64,000 bases of DNA from Rhyacophila brunnea (GCA_022495005.1 JAGYXB010000046.1:248001-312000); one strand, 5' to 3'; shown: positions 44,111-55,565, counted from the stretch's first letter. Notes: a model not told the origin generated them from the sequence alone. Numbers and translations are program-made.

Positions 44111-45345
44111 TCATATTATTAAACAGACGTAACTATTTAAAATAACAGTCTTTAACAAGTGGTTAAGTTTATCCCATATTTATCCACACTCGAAAATTAA
44201 ACATTGTTTTAGCTCACCCAGAAGGCAACCTTATATCCATTATTTTAGTCTTGTCTGGTTATACATAAATGAAACTAAAATATGTCCCGACATGACATGA
44301 CTTAAGTATTATAAAATAACGTATGATGAATGTTATCAAAAACCTCTAATACAATATTGTATTATAAATTGTTTGGACATAGTGTCTACAAGAAAGAAAA
44401 ACAAAATAAGGGAACGCTCGAAATAATTCAAATTTAGAATATCAGTGTCGGTTTGAAGCATGAGAACTTTAAATTTGTATTCATGTATGTAACAAAATGT
44501 ATAAAGTACTTACCAATGTAAGTATACCTACTTATAACGCAAAGAAATATGTTTGTACGGATACATATTTTTTCTATCGAAAATAATTTAAGCCATATCG
44601 TTGAGAAAGTCAATGAACAAGTAAATCAGAATATATTATTATAGTATGCAGTTGCACCTTCATAGCCAGCAATGTGTAGGTACTTACATTTTCTTGCAAA
44701 ACTGAATATGAGAGGCAAAAAACGTCGGGAATTTTAATGAGAGGAATAGATTTTAAAAATGAATTCCAGAATATCAAATTATTATAATTTCACGATAAGG
44801 TGTTACAAACAAATTAATTATATATAGAGATAAATAAGAAGGAATCGTTCAATACAAAGCGGCTTATATTTTACTAATAACATCATTAGAGTTGATAAAA
44901 ATATGAAATTATTTTCTCAACATCGTTTACCAAGAAATCTCACAAGATTTTCTCTATAGCTCTAATGTAATATGCAGATTATGGATACTAGAAATAATTA
45001 CAATCCTAGACGGAATTTTCAAACACGGAATTAGAAAAAAAAACAATCATTGTAATGTTGCCCAAAATGATATTTTTGTGCCTGATACAGGACCGGCATG
45101 GCATGAATGTGAAATGTCTAAAAACACATTCGCGGATAGAAAAAAAATAATTACGGACAAAAATTTGTCCGTATACAGATATTTCACGAGATTTCGATAA
45201 TTCAATATTTCAATAATCAAATTTCAAATTCTCAAAAAAAATCGAGAAATCACGAGTTATTTAATAGGTTATTTTAGATCTCGTAATCCCATTGAAATTG
45301 ATGAGATAGATACTATTTATCTGAGATTTTGACATTTTTTACAAC
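44111..45345. other. AT-rich non-coding stretch
   Basis: Contains a small palindrome ACGGACAAAAATTTGTCCGT at about 45153-45172. Nothing else recognised. Confidence 0.4.
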
Positions 45346-45830
45346 GTTTTTATTAGCTCGTATTCTTGTTTGTCCGGTGGTTGTTTGTCCAGTACAAATA
45401 TTGCGATCGATTTTTAACTAGCTTCCCGACTAGCTAGACATTTGAAACTTTTAGAATATATCAGAACACGATGCCAATGCATTCTTTTAATACTTTTAGC
45501 CAATTTAATTTTATTTTATTAATTAAGTTAATTTTATTTTAATTCTCTTAAAGTTAATTCTGTTTTGTATGGAAAGTTATTTCAGAAAAATCCGTAAAAA
45601 GTAAAAGACTACTATTGGTTGCTAAGGGGGTGGTCCTAGCAACTTAATTATTAATATATACGTGCTATGTACGTATTACGTTACTATGGAAATCAAAATG
45701 AAATGTCAAAATATTATTATATTATTTACTTCATATCAAGTACAAGTTTAAGCATATTGAGCATAATAATTCAACAGAAAATTTAAAAACGTTGCAAGTT
45801 CTTTTTATCTTGTAATTATTTTTATTGACA
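45346..45830 (-). mobile_element. MITE family K, copy 4 (reversed)
   Basis: It runs from TTTACAACGTTTTTATTAGC through TTGTTTGTCCGGTGGTTG, GACTAGCTAGACATTTGAAA, GTTGCTAAGGGGGTGGTCC to TTAAAAACGTTGCAAGTTC. The inverted AACGTTTTTA motif at the two ends is clearest here. A short AT-rich repeat (TTAATTTTATTTTA) has been added inside at about 45505-45545. Confidence 0.8.
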
Positions 45831-46497
45831 TTGGTTTTTATCAACCTCTTTCTTTAAATTAAACTGCTGTGCCTTTTTGTTAAAAGTCATTTCAGATCAG
45901 AAATTTCCGAATCGAAAAATCTGACATGATCCCGGGATTGCAAGCCCTGGTAGATACTTTCATACTAATTGTAATTTCTCAAGCCTGCAATATAAGCAAA
46001 ATTAATTATTACATAACACGACCTGCATTTATATCAGTTATTTGACATTGTTATTGCAGTTTACAAGACGACTAATTTAATCTCGACAGATTAAATTAAC
46101 ATAACCACACTCTGGTTTTATGTGATTTCATATTATCGAAGGCTCTTACGGTCAAAATAGATAGGCAACCGGTTTAATAAGAGCGGTCAAGTAGAGTAAA
46201 AGTCACCTGTGACATAACAAGACGCCGCGCGGAGAAATGTCGCGTAGGATTGCTATTAAAACATTATGTAAACTCGAAAATATTTACATGCGTCGTAATT
46301 TTTGACAGCATAATTAAAAGTGACAGTGTGGGATATAGAAACTAAGTTCTCTAATACTGTTTTTATAGTGTAGGTATGATATATTAGTATTGTTACTTCG
46401 TTAGTAGGCATTAGTCAGTATCGATGACCCTAAGTATATCTACCGGATACCACTATTATATACGTGGAATCTAAAATGTTACAAAATTAAATACTTA
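45831..46497. other. AT-rich spacer
   Basis: Nothing recognised; a GC-richer piece at 46205-46250 (GACGCCGCGCGGAG) has no frame. Confidence 0.35.
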
Positions 46498-46912
46498 TGT
46501 ACGCGCGTTAGAAGTTGGCGTAACAAATCTTGTGATAACCAAGATTATTCGACTAGCTCTTAATTATCTTATTCAATTATACACTCAAGAAAAAGGGCTT
46601 GGTTTATTTCTATACACTTTAACTTAAAATTAGATAATTATTTCTCGTTGTTTTTATTTTTAAAGTAACAACTCTCACTATGACGTTTAATCGTTTGTTT
46701 ACGTAAGGAATTGCAAATGGCCGACAGTAATAAATTCGTTGCCGAGGCAACGGAATAATTCTACAATCAAACTTGCGTTTGTATACAGCTGACTGATTCG
46801 CAGCCACCTTCATACTGTCGGGCACTTTCGTAACGGTGTGCGCGCGCAACTCTCAATTATTTCACTCTACGAAACGCCCCAAAAGTAGTAGCACTTCAAA
46901 AATAATATCTAG
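46498..46912 (-). mobile_element. Family T element, copy C
   Basis: Reverse orientation to copy A: TGTACGCGCGTTAGAAGTTG, GGCGTAACAAATCTTGTGAT, CTATGACGTTTAATCGTTTG, GTAAGGAATTGCAAATGGCC, GAGGCAACGGAATAATTC, and the end ACGCCCCAAAAGTAGTAGCA. The segment corresponding to the tRNA-like part of copy A is replaced by unrelated GC-rich text (46780-46850). The 76-codon minus frame inside is not coding. Confidence 0.8.
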
Positions 46913-47111
46913 AAACCACCATTTCAAAAACTTAGTCATATTTAATTAAGTAAGTAATACTTATATCATTTAATTTTACACTATGTCATTTATTTTGTTT
47001 TACTCTTTTATTATTATTAATATTAGTTCTCTATATAATTAATTCGTTGTCTATACAATTCTAAATGTAATATAGTATGTAACTCTTAGTAAGTAAGACG
47101 CTTTTTTCGTG

Positions 47112-47205
47112 AGACCTACTCCACAGTGTAGAGGTTTTTAATAGCAGATTTTTGTTTATATGAGAAATGGAGGTTGATGCGAAAACACGTCGAAAAACAA
47201 TATTA
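47112..47205 (-). mobile_element. SINE family S1, tail fragment
   Basis: CTCCACAGTGTAGAGGTTT, then AGCAGATTTTTGTTTATATG and AGAAATGGAGGT, match the tail part of the full SINE (60045-60110). The tRNA-like head and B box are absent. Confidence 0.55.
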
Positions 47206-48482
47206 ATGTACCTAGGTAAAAAATTCGCATATCACACACACATATATAATATATCATATTATGTTACATTTATTGTATTACTAAGTTAGGCCAGCATGTT
47301 GATTTTTATGCAAATATTGTGAATATTTTAGCTTTTTGTGAGAATTTTGAAGCTGTTTGCGGTGATAAGAAACACTGAATAGACGCCATAATATGCTTAA
47401 TGCGTCGTTCGCAAATTAGTTGTTTATCCAAAATTACTAGATCTGGCAAAAAACGAATGAATTGCCGGTGTATTTTGGTCATGTTATACGTAACTCAACA
47501 TTATATGCATCCCGGTCTTAGCTTCCATCACACTTAGATACAATACTATAAAGCAGATATCTACCGAATCAAATTATCATTAATATTATATTATAGGTAT
47601 AGTCGAGGAAGTTTAATTTAAGTTTTACATAAAATATAATTATTGAAAAAAATAGTGTATCTGGATATACATAATAACATATTGATAAGCGTACAGGAAA
47701 ATGGCAGAAAAAATATAAGTACTATGAATATAAAAATGCATTCTAATCAAACACAAAAATATGTTCTTATCAACAGAAACGTGGGCGTTACGTAGTTTAA
47801 CATTTTCGCGAAAGTCATGAAATGTTCAAGGCCGTGAAATGTAATTTCCGCGAATAACTTCACAGATAGAATCCCAGCCTGCAGATATAATCGATACAGG
47901 GGGGAAAGTTTACACGACTCATAATCAGCAGGGAAATTCAGGGCCAACCTTTTGAAGGCGCGGGTGCGGGAGCAATTTCATCGAGGAAACTTGCATAATT
48001 AAAATCAGAACCCCTGTTCTTGCTTATTTCATTCTTTCAGAATACCTAACAATATAATTACGTAATGTTACTTTACAAAGTGCGATGAGATTAGACACAT
48101 ATATTATAGAAATTTTCTATCACAAATATAATATCAAAAACTACGGTTAAGTTCTAAAATATTTTTAGCACAAGAATCATTTTTGAATCGAAAATAGATT
48201 CTAGACTATTAGCCGTATACTGGAAAAAATATCATATAAAAACTTAAGCAGCTCACTATACGTGAAAATATTTGTGCATATGGTTTTCCATATTACAAAG
48301 ACTAGCGTTTTACATAATTTCATACGTGTTGCCAATCATATCGGCACGGGAAAGGTAATATGATATGGGAAAATGCCAGAATTAACGTTTTTATCCAGGA
48401 TTATAAGTTTAAACTAGATCTAAGATATAAGGTAGAATAGTCGGGGGTGAGTTGTCGTTTCGAATCACGATGGTTGAGTAAT
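47206..48482. other. AT-rich stretch with a GC-shifted island
   Basis: At 47775-47990 GC content rises (GTGGGCGTTACG, TTTCCGCGAATAAC, GAAGGCGCGGGTGCGGG). A 66-codon minus frame there (47947-47747) begins MALNFPADYESCKLSPLYRL; I do not recognise it. It could be a regulatory island, an exon or a repeat. The rest is AT-rich. Confidence 0.25.
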
Positions 48483-48645
48483 TATCAGATCTTTATTTTT
48501 TTTTCAAGCTGGTGCATGTCCATTGCGTGAAATGGATTTTAGCCACTCTCTCATCCTAATATGCCCATACGACTTCAAACACAAATTGACAAATTAATAA
48601 AACATGTGTATTTGCCAAACCCAGGATTCGAACCGGGGACCCACG
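48483..48645 (-). mobile_element. SINE family S1, diverged copy lacking the head
   Basis: The minus strand keeps GGTCCCCGGTTCGAATCCTG (B box), TTGGCAAATACACATG, AATTTGTGTTTGAAGTCG and an A-rich 3' end (48491-48503). The A box end is missing beyond 48645. Confidence 0.75.
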
Positions 48646-48933
48646 ACATTATTGATATATATTATACTACTTATCAGGGGGAAATTAATCAATAATTTGT
48701 ATCATTTTTTTTATGTAAATCTATTATTTATCAAGATATAATAAAAAAATCTACAATAAATTTAGTGAGATTTTTAAATTTCAATGATTTTTTACGTTGT
48801 TATTTTAGTGTAAGTACATCTGATCATGAACAAAAATATAATCTTACGATAATGTGTAAATTGGTCACAAATGCAGGGGAATGTGTGATAGATTAGAAGT
48901 ATATGGTGAAATAATTTCTGTTATCCCTCGCAG
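48646..48933. other. AT-rich spacer
   Basis: Nothing recognised. Confidence 0.4.
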
Positions 48934-49020
48934 CTAATGGCATTCGCCGGTGTGTCCGTTGCGCGTAAACTGACAGCAGTTAACTGCAATTACCGACACC
49001 GATTGTTCCCGCTGACGTGA
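48934..49020 (+). CDS. Very tentative exon candidate
   Basis: After an acceptor-like TTCTGTTATCCCTCGCAG a single frame is open: LMAFAGVSVARKLTAVNCNY then RHRLFPLT and TGA at 49018. The other two frames stop early, and the patch is GC-richer than its surroundings. At 28 codons this is too short to be convincing and no family is recognised. Confidence 0.15.
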   Translation, partial: LMAFAGVSVARKLTAVNCNYRHRLFPLT

Positions 49021-49176
49021 CATATAATTACCGATAATACGATACAGCAGATCCTCTAAATATCCTCATAATAACTAATAATACTTGTTAATATTACATT
49101 ATCAAATTAGTAAACAGCTTGTTTGCTAAAAATACGGCTGATTGAGTCCCACATAAAAACCAATGTAGGTACCTAT

Positions 49177-49382
49177 CAGTGGCGAAGGATGACTTTTGGA
49201 AAGAGGTAGGCGTTATTATCTGTGTAATACATTCCTACACATACGACATCTCTCGTTGGCAAAATAAATTATTGTATGGAATATATAATCAAGTGATTAT
49301 ATAAATAAGTCAATATGCAAATAAAAAATATTTTTCGAAGGTAGGCTTCAAATTATCGCCTAGTATGGAGTCTTCGCCACTG
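49177..49382. mobile_element. hAT MITE, 206 bp
   Basis: The ends are CAGTGGCGAAGGATGAC and, inward from the right, CAGTGGCGAAGACTCC. Flanks GTACCTAT (49169-49176) and TTATCTAT (49383-49390) match at 6 of 8 positions, consistent with an aged hAT target duplication. The terminal CAGTGGCGAAGG is shared with 57266-57813, so the two are related at their ends. Confidence 0.78.
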
Positions 49383-49476
49383 TTATCTATATCATTTTTA
49401 CAATAGCTTATTACGTATGTGACTACAAAAATAATTAATATAGGTACGTGTTGATAGTATCAACTCTGTAAATGTT

Positions 49477-49646
49477 TTTTGTTTTTAGAATTATTAATAA
49501 CCATATCCTTGCTTTTTCGTACAAGGTGGTTGTTAGTAATTTTGAACAATCACAAACACCCAGGCTTTGATAAAAACACATAAATATTGTGTGTCCTGAC
49601 CGGGAATCGAACCCAGGACCTTACGCACTGCACCACGAGAGCCGCC
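49477..49646 (-). mobile_element. tRNA-derived SINE family S3 with 14 bp TSD
   Basis: A 170 bp element on the minus strand: GGCGGCTCTCGTGGTGCAGT (A-box region), GGGTTCGATTCCCGGTC (B box), then ACACAATATTTATGTG and a tail to AAAAACAAAAA. The target duplication ACTCTGTAAATGTT is perfect at 49463-49476 and 49647-49660. This end structure (tRNA head, A-rich tail, long TSD) shows LINE-mediated retrotransposition. A short plus-strand frame starting at 49589 crosses the border and is not a gene. Confidence 0.93.
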
Positions 49647-49696
49647 ACTCTGTAAATGTTAATCGCTATAAGAAATTAATAGTATCAAAAATATTG

Positions 49697-50230
49697 ATGC
49701 GAAGCACAAATTTTGTTATTAATAGCGAACCGATTGATCACCTCGTGGCAACCGCCACAAATATTTTAGAACGTCAATGACAAATTGGTCCAGCTTCGTC
49801 TTCAGTCTACCTTGAGACTGCGCATTTGTTGGCATGTTTTTTCAATCCTTTTCAATGGTGTGGACACTAGACCACGATATATCACGGGAGAGTCGAGGCT
49901 GTATAGATGTATCGTCAAAATGCTTTGGACTGACAGGCTCAGACATCTGTGCATAGACAAATGTGTTCACACTCACAAACGAAAGTATTGAAAATTTCTG
50001 CATAGTATCAATATCAGAAATCTATCATCGGCCACATGCTGAGAGTACTAAAGTACAGAATTCCTCAATGGTAAAGATAGTGGACGACGATACCGCATTT
50101 CGTAGCCCAATAATCTCCTTGATCGGTAGTTACAAGTGCAGCTCCATCGAAGTGTTTCGGGAAGCAGATGATAGAGCAAAAATCGCCATGATGTTCGCCG
50201 ACTTCCGTTAGGGGATATCACGATATAAGT
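49697..50230 (+). pseudogene. LINE family A, post-RT C-terminal region, degenerate
   Basis: Frames in succession give NFVINSEPIDH, LRLRICWHVFSILFNGVD, RCIVKMLWTDRL, SIIGHMLRVLKYRIPQW and finally CSSIEVFREADDRAKIAMMF then ADFR and TAG at 50209. This is the order of the region after the reverse transcriptase palm in insect endonuclease-reverse transcriptase LINE proteins. The stop is followed by GGGATATCACGATATAAG, equivalent to GGGATGGCACAATAAGAAG at the other copy (55258-55565). Many frame changes and stops; RT active site not included. Confidence 0.8.
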
Positions 50231-50279
50231 ATCTTTTATTCAACGAATAAGACAAAATATTTGAGAATGAAACATTATA
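50231..50279 (-). repeat. Dispersed repeat family R, solo copy
   Basis: TCTTTTATTCAACGAATAAG and ATTTGAGAATGAAACATT match the reversed family core. It lies directly after the LINE fragment. Confidence 0.6.
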
Positions 50280-50441
50280 GTTTACTTTTATACATTATTA
50301 TCGGGACTTTTCTTTGAAATTAAGACAAAAATCTCTGTTCCGTTATATTTTACAAAATCAATTCTCTCATTCAGGAATAAATATTACATTTACGATTCTC
50401 AGAAACTTTCCGTTCGCTATGAATAATCAAATTGTATTATA

Positions 50442-50591
50442 ATGACATTACGCCTATCGGAAATTATGAACTTATTGAAAAATTACTTAGAAGACTGCAC
50501 TTTAAAAGACGGATATTGTCAATTAGAGCTTGTGGCAGGTGACATTAATAATTCTCCGATAAAATTATCATCATTATTTTTCATGACTGAA
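50442..50591 (+). CDS. Tentative first coding exon, 50 codons, unknown product
   Basis: From ATG at 50442 the frame reads MTLRLSEIMNLLKNYLEDCT, LKDGYCQLELVAGDINNSPI, KLSSLFFMTE, then meets GTAAGAAT, a strong splice-donor match, at 50592. Beyond that the frame (to 50774) becomes Phe/Ile-rich and looks like intron. The mixed, charged composition is more protein-like than most frames here, but no acceptor, promoter or second exon could be linked, and codon use is AT-rich. I do not recognise a family. Confidence 0.2.
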
Positions 50592-50984
50592 GTAAGAATA
50601 TTTCTGATATTTTTCTTCAATTTACAACAACTCCTTATTTACGTAATTCGTGTAGGTACATACATAGCACTGAAAATACCTATCGTAAGTAATATGGTTA
50701 TACATAATATGTCTTTTTTCCGAAAACCAATAAACCCATGTATGAACAAAATAAAACCAGAAATACGTAGGTAGTATTATATATTTCGTACTTTATATTT
50801 TTTATTTTGTCCTTAATTTCACACAAAACGTAATCATCTATAACTTCCAAAATTCGCCAAAAGCACGGGAAAATAATACTTGAACACATTATGACTTTCA
50901 GAAAACGATTAAATAATGTAATACAAATAAAAATCGGTAAGTCCAATTTTATTTTGCTTATATTTATTGCAAATACAGATAATC
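50592..50984. other. AT-rich non-coding spacer
   Basis: Nothing recognised beyond the possible intron start. Confidence 0.35.
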
Positions 50985-51662
50985 GGTAGCGGATAACTGC
51001 TCTATTTCTTTGTTTTTTGTGGGTGTCTTCCATCCTTGAGACATGGCCTGCCCAACGAAGTCGCCCCACTTTCACGTGTGGGGGACTACAGGGGGATCTT
51101 CAAACAACGCATAGTAGATCAATGTTGTACCTTCCTCGCCACGTGCCATCCTCCTCACATACAGTTCCGAAGACTCTTCTTAATATCATTCTTTCAAAGA
51201 TGTCCAGCTTCCTCTCATCTTTTATTGATAAAGCCCAGCATTCCGACCCATATGTTAATATGGGTCTGATGAGGGTTTTGTATAACTTTATCTTAGTTTT
51301 CTTTGAGAGGAGTCGCGATCTGAAGTGTCTCTGTAAACCGTAGTAAGATTTGTTTGCCGGAGTAATCCTTCTGCTAACTTGTTGGCTGATGTCGTTTTGA
51401 GGGGTGATGCGTGATCCCAGATATATGAACTCGTCGACCCTTTCGAACTGATACGTGTCAATCGTAGTGAGCTTGAAGGAGCCTCACTTGCAGATATGTA
51501 TTTTGTTTTTTCTTGATTGACCTGGAGTCCCATTTCTGTGGCAGCTCTTTCCAGTCCGATAGATGCCTCTTTTAAGGCTGGTTCTAATCTTGCCACTACG
51601 TCTACATCATCGGCATAGCCAAGAATTTGCACAGATTCATTGTATATGACCCCTGTTAGCTA
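50985..51662 (-). pseudogene. LINE family C, reverse transcriptase fragment with YADD box
   Basis: On the minus strand from about 51655: LTGVIYNESVQIL, GYADDVDVVARLEPALKEAS (the YADD catalytic box of the RT palm), then LERAATEMGLQVNQEKTKYI, the next conserved RT motif. Downstream pieces in shifted frames include KTKIKLYK.L, RPILTYG-like text, ERMILRRIFG-like text and LRWAGHVSRMED (near 51050). The order is that of LINE RT palm, thumb and C-terminal region. Frameshifts and stops are frequent. 5' truncation is at about 51662. The plus-strand frames over this region are its antisense. Confidence 0.88.
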
Positions 51663-53537
51663 TATGTAAATTAATTAAATAATTAATTTGAATTTGAATT
51701 TTAATTTTACAAATTTGAATTTCGAAAGATGTTTTCATACATTTCGTAGTTAGGAATAAATAAATTTGCACTACGAATATGATTTGTGGCCATTACAATT
51801 TTAAATGTTCAGCATATTCTTGTAGATTTGAATTAATCATTGAATTAACATTTATTTTTTAGTCACACCATTATAAATAGCTATCGACTATTAAATCAAC
51901 AAGCAATTTTTAGTATAAGCACTTTATGATTATTATCATGTTATGAATTAATTTACGTTTTTGTTCAAAGTAAACGTTAAATAATTATTTAGTACTAAAG
52001 CTTCGTCACAAATATTTTCCCCTCCTCCCAGTTAAATTTCACCATATGCATTGTTATTTATCAAATTCTTTGATTGCGAATATCACAGAATAATAGCGTA
52101 TAAACTTATATAGTATATTTTCGCTGGAATATAATATAAGTATAGAGATATTTCATACCGCCATGTCAATCTAGGTATCACAATGTATGAAAAAAGTATG
52201 AAATACATTATTATCATGGCGTATAATCTTGCTGGCCTTTCCCTTTTACTTGAGGTCTGGAAATACCAATACGTTTCGATAACAGTTGATATAATATAGT
52301 TCATTTACTGCTACGTATATTATATGGATACAATAATATGTCAGAACAGAACGGACTGTAGTCACATAACTAAGAGATATCGAATCATTTTTTTTAACAT
52401 TTTCATTTATAAATTTAAATGAGTCAAGTATGTTAATAATTAAACTAGAGTGCAATAATAATTATTTTATTTTACAGTAGTGATACAGTAAGATTTTGTG
52501 TATGTATGAACGAAAAACGATTAAGTGGATATTCAGTAAAATACTGTATTTATATATACATATCTATGTCATATTGATATACGACACTTTATTAATAGAC
52601 ATAAGTTTACCAAATTCAAGTTAATTTACTATGTAACAAAATACAATCTATATTATAAGGAAGCATTTTTTTAAACGGGTAACATTGAAATTTAAATCAC
52701 ATCGTTAAACAAGTGTCATATTTCTTCTTCAAATAAAAAACATTTTCATACTTGAACAGTCAGCAATTAGTGAGTAGACAAAAACAAAAATAAAAAGACA
52801 GCTAAATTAAAAAAGACACCAACAAAATTGCAACAGTTTGCAAAACTACGAGTGTATAATATATTTATTATATATAACATAATCTAATACAGTGAAACTT
52901 TTATCAATTCATGGCGCCCTTAGTAAACAAACATTAATTCACGGGCTGTGCCCTAAAAATATATGTCCTGAGCACTAAATTGAAAAATTTCTACTCGGAA
53001 TCACATTCGGGAAGCTTTTTAAGCTTTTTTGAGCTTCCAGCTGATCAGAATCAGACGTAGGTACAAGGTTTTTTCTCCGTGTCAATCTTTGCACCGTATG
53101 GTTTGGGTATTGCAATTCCGTTTTTTCAAACGAGAGAAGATGAGAACAAACGTGGGGTTTTCAAACACAACAGAAATCTAAAGAATAACTAACTAGAACT
53201 AGATAATCATTTAAAATAAAGGACGAAAGGTTACATAATAGCGATAAGAGAAGAACAGTGAAGAAAACAGTCACAAAATCATAAGAGTGTATCATAACGA
53301 TCATGCATCAGTCCATGCATTGGAATTAAGATTGTGTGTACCTATTACCTGTTTGTACCACCCCTTCAAAACCACTGAGTAAAACAAGCATGGTATTTGT
53401 AGAAAATGTCAAAGTATAACTGCTATTTTGCATCAGAAGACTTTATCTCTGTGAACAGTGGAAAGAAACTGGAAGACTAAATTTTATAAAACCCTAATAT
53501 TTTTTTAGCCACCATGTACGAATATTGCTTTATCGTA
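51663..53537. other. AT-rich non-coding stretch
   Basis: About 1.9 kb, with AATTTGAATTTGAATTTTAA-like simple sequence at 51670-51725. No gene or element recognised. Confidence 0.45.
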
Positions 53538-54003
53538 TGCTACTTGCGCATCTATTCTATACATAAGACTGCTAGCGGCCGCTATCGGCAGCTATAGAGG
53601 ATAGTTTATCATACTTATGTATTGAGGTATTATTAGACATCTAAACTGACAAAACTGTCTATCTTGCTATAAAAGTTAATACAGCCAAGAGATCATCATC
53701 ATCAGGGGCGCGACAACCCGGTGTGGGTCCTGGCCTCCTCCAACAGCTCCCTCCATCTGTCCCTATCCAGTGTGGCCGTTTTATAATTCGGTACCCCCAG
53801 AATACGACAGTCACTGGCAGCTCCATCCAACCAGCGAATCTTCTCCAGCGAACAGCTAAGAGAGGTGCTGTAAATATAGCACTTATTCTAACAATTACAA
53901 CTAACTTATTGTAACAATAATTATACACCCCAATACATTAATATGATAAACTACTCTCGATAGCCGCCGATAGGAGCCTTGTGTATAGAATGGATGCGCT
54001 GGA
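53538..54003. repeat. Inverted repeat pair around a LINE tail
   Basis: A segment at about 53538-53625 (TGCGCATCTATTCTATACAT, GCTATCGGCAGCTA, GATAGTTTATCATA, TATGTATTGAGG) is repeated in inverted orientation at 53927-54003. The copies are diverged. Between them lies the LINE family E tail. Either the pair are two independent fragments of one repeat or an inverted duplication formed around the LINE insertion. Confidence 0.65.
53691..53869 (-). pseudogene. LINE family E, 3' end with intact terminal frame and TGATGATGATGATC tail
   Basis: The minus strand from 53869 reads STSLSCSLEKIRWLDGAASD, CRILGVPNYKTATLDRDRWR, ELLEEARTHTGLSRP, then TGA at 53702-53704. DRDRWRELLEEARTHTGLSRP-type endings are known at the C-terminus of insect LINE ORF2 proteins. 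The stop overlaps a tail of GAT units (53691-53704), probably the 3' simple-repeat tail of the element. No frameshift in 56 codons, so this is the youngest-looking LINE fragment here. Confidence 0.85.
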
Positions 54004-54110
54004 ACAGTTAAATGGAGTTGCAACCGCACTAATCATTGAGGTTCTTAGGCTACGAAATGCGACATCATCGACTGCTATTTTTATACCAATGACCTTTTCT
54101 TGGATAATGT
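53940..54110 (-). pseudogene. LINE family A, heavily decayed C-terminal tail
   Basis: The minus-strand frame includes KIAVDDVAFRSLRTSMISAV then CSSASILYTRLLSAAIES, which lines up with VDDDTAFRSPIISLIGSY..CSSIEVFREADDRAKIAMM of 50075-50205. The alignment is partial and this copy overlaps the inverted repeat segment at 53927-54003. Confidence 0.5.
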
Positions 54111-54714
54111 GTAGGGGAATAGTTTGAAATGACCAAATGAAAAAACTTACAAAACTTAGTAATACAAGTGTACCCATTTCAAAATGACCAATTGCGCACT
54201 TATTATAATTTTACCAAAGACTACTTTGATATACTTTCAATTTATAATACACCCAAAATCTATTTTCGATTTCATTAAAAGCCTATATTTAACATATTTA
54301 GATTATTAAACGCGATATGAATAAAAATTCAATAATCGTATGCAAGGAATAAAGATATTATCAAATAATTGTTTCTTAATACGTAGCAAAAGTAAAAGCA
54401 TATTATTATTGGAAAGCCGCTCGCAAAAGATTAGACTATTATTAATTTCGGCCATTCACCCACACAATAAATGAAATATTATATTATGAATTATGATACA
54501 ACATCATACGGAATTCGTATATAGACGCAGATTATAAATTATACAATCGATCGAATTAAAATTGACTACAACACTAAGGTTCCAAAGAAATCAGCACCAA
54601 CAGCGGCGATCAATCTACTGATAGTCCAAACTGATTCCATACTTCGCGTTCATAACATTCGTCCGTTTTCTACTTCTTGGTTGATTAGATATACCCAACA
54701 TTGAAGTTAATCAC
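54111..54714. other. AT-rich non-coding spacer
   Basis: Nothing recognised. Confidence 0.4.
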
Positions 54715-54721
54715 TCCAAAC

Positions 54722-55225
54722 CAAAACCCGCCACACACCACACCCGGTCTTAATCGAGTATATCACGTGGCCCTACATTGGCGATGTGAAGCATCTAGTT
54801 CAGTTTTAGGCCGGGAATGCCCTAGGAGAAGATACCCGGGACTAAGGTTGCTACGCTCAAAGTGAGCTCTGACTGAGTTTAAAGTTACTTTCTAATGCAA
54901 AGTGCCGGGGAGAGAAGAGCACAGGGAAATTATAAAAATAAAAATGATTCTAGTGTATATATAACAAAAATAATAAAGCTAATCATACGGACAGCAAAAA
55001 ATATATGAAGAGATATTCACGCCCGCAGTAAGACGCCGCAAACTTTTTTAAATGCAAGATAATTGGCCTTAGTAGCAACCAAGTCGGACGGCCCGATGGG
55101 CCCAACAGCTGGTTGGACCTACCTGAGCATCTCCTACTGTTCGGAGCACATTCTAAGACATTCCCAGAGGATGTGGTTGGCATCCTGAATTTCCCCTCCG
55201 ATTTACCCAACAACTCTCTCTTCTT
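54722..55225 (-). pseudogene. LINE family B, C-terminal fragment plus 3' UTR
   Basis: Minus-strand reading: QDANHILWECLRMCSEQ, stops, then VQPAVGPIGPSDLVATKANY and, after a shift, KFAASYCGREY. It aligns closely with 6478-6665. The 3' UTR (54722-54890) includes CCCGGTCTTAATCGAG and GAGCTCTGACTGAGTTTA. The coding frame is interrupted by stops. Confidence 0.8.
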
Positions 55226-55257
55226 TAAATCTTATCTACTGCACATTTCCAGTTAAA

Positions 55258-55565
55258 GTTTTCTTCTTCTTATTGTGCCATCCCCTAGTGGAGGTCGCCC
55301 ACCATCAAGGCGATCTTAGCTTTGTCGTCTGCTACCCGGAGCAATTCAGTCGAGCTGCACTCGTACCAATCACGGAGGTTCTTAAGCCACAAAATGCGGT
55401 GCCGTCCTCTGCTACGCTTACCATTGATCTTTCCTTGAATGACAGGTTGGGGAATGCTGCACTTTTGTCCTCTCATAATGTGGCCGAGGTACTGTAGTTT
55501 CCTGGTTTTAATACTACGTAGAACTTCTCGGTCCTTCCCCATTCGATTGAGAACTTCAACATTTG
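55258..55565 (-). pseudogene. LINE family A, C-terminal 3' part (minus half of an inverted copy)
   Basis: On the minus strand the frame is open: VTNVEVLNRMGKDREVLRSI, KTRKLQYLGHIMRGQKCSIP, QPVIQGKINGKRSRGRHRIL, WLKNLRDWYECSSTELLRVA, DDKAKIALMVGDLH, then a stop at about 55283. RKLQYLGHIMRG and GR.R...WL.NLR.W are hallmarks of the C-terminal region of insect endonuclease-RT LINEs. The stop is followed by GGGGATGGCACAATAAGAAG and a short AAG-rich tail at 55258-55272. This is the best preserved copy of the family. Confidence 0.88.

Noticed and set aside
51017..51343. 108- and 77-codon plus-strand frames over 51017-51343
   Set aside because: They are antisense to the LINE reverse transcriptase fragment whose conserved motifs read on the minus strand.
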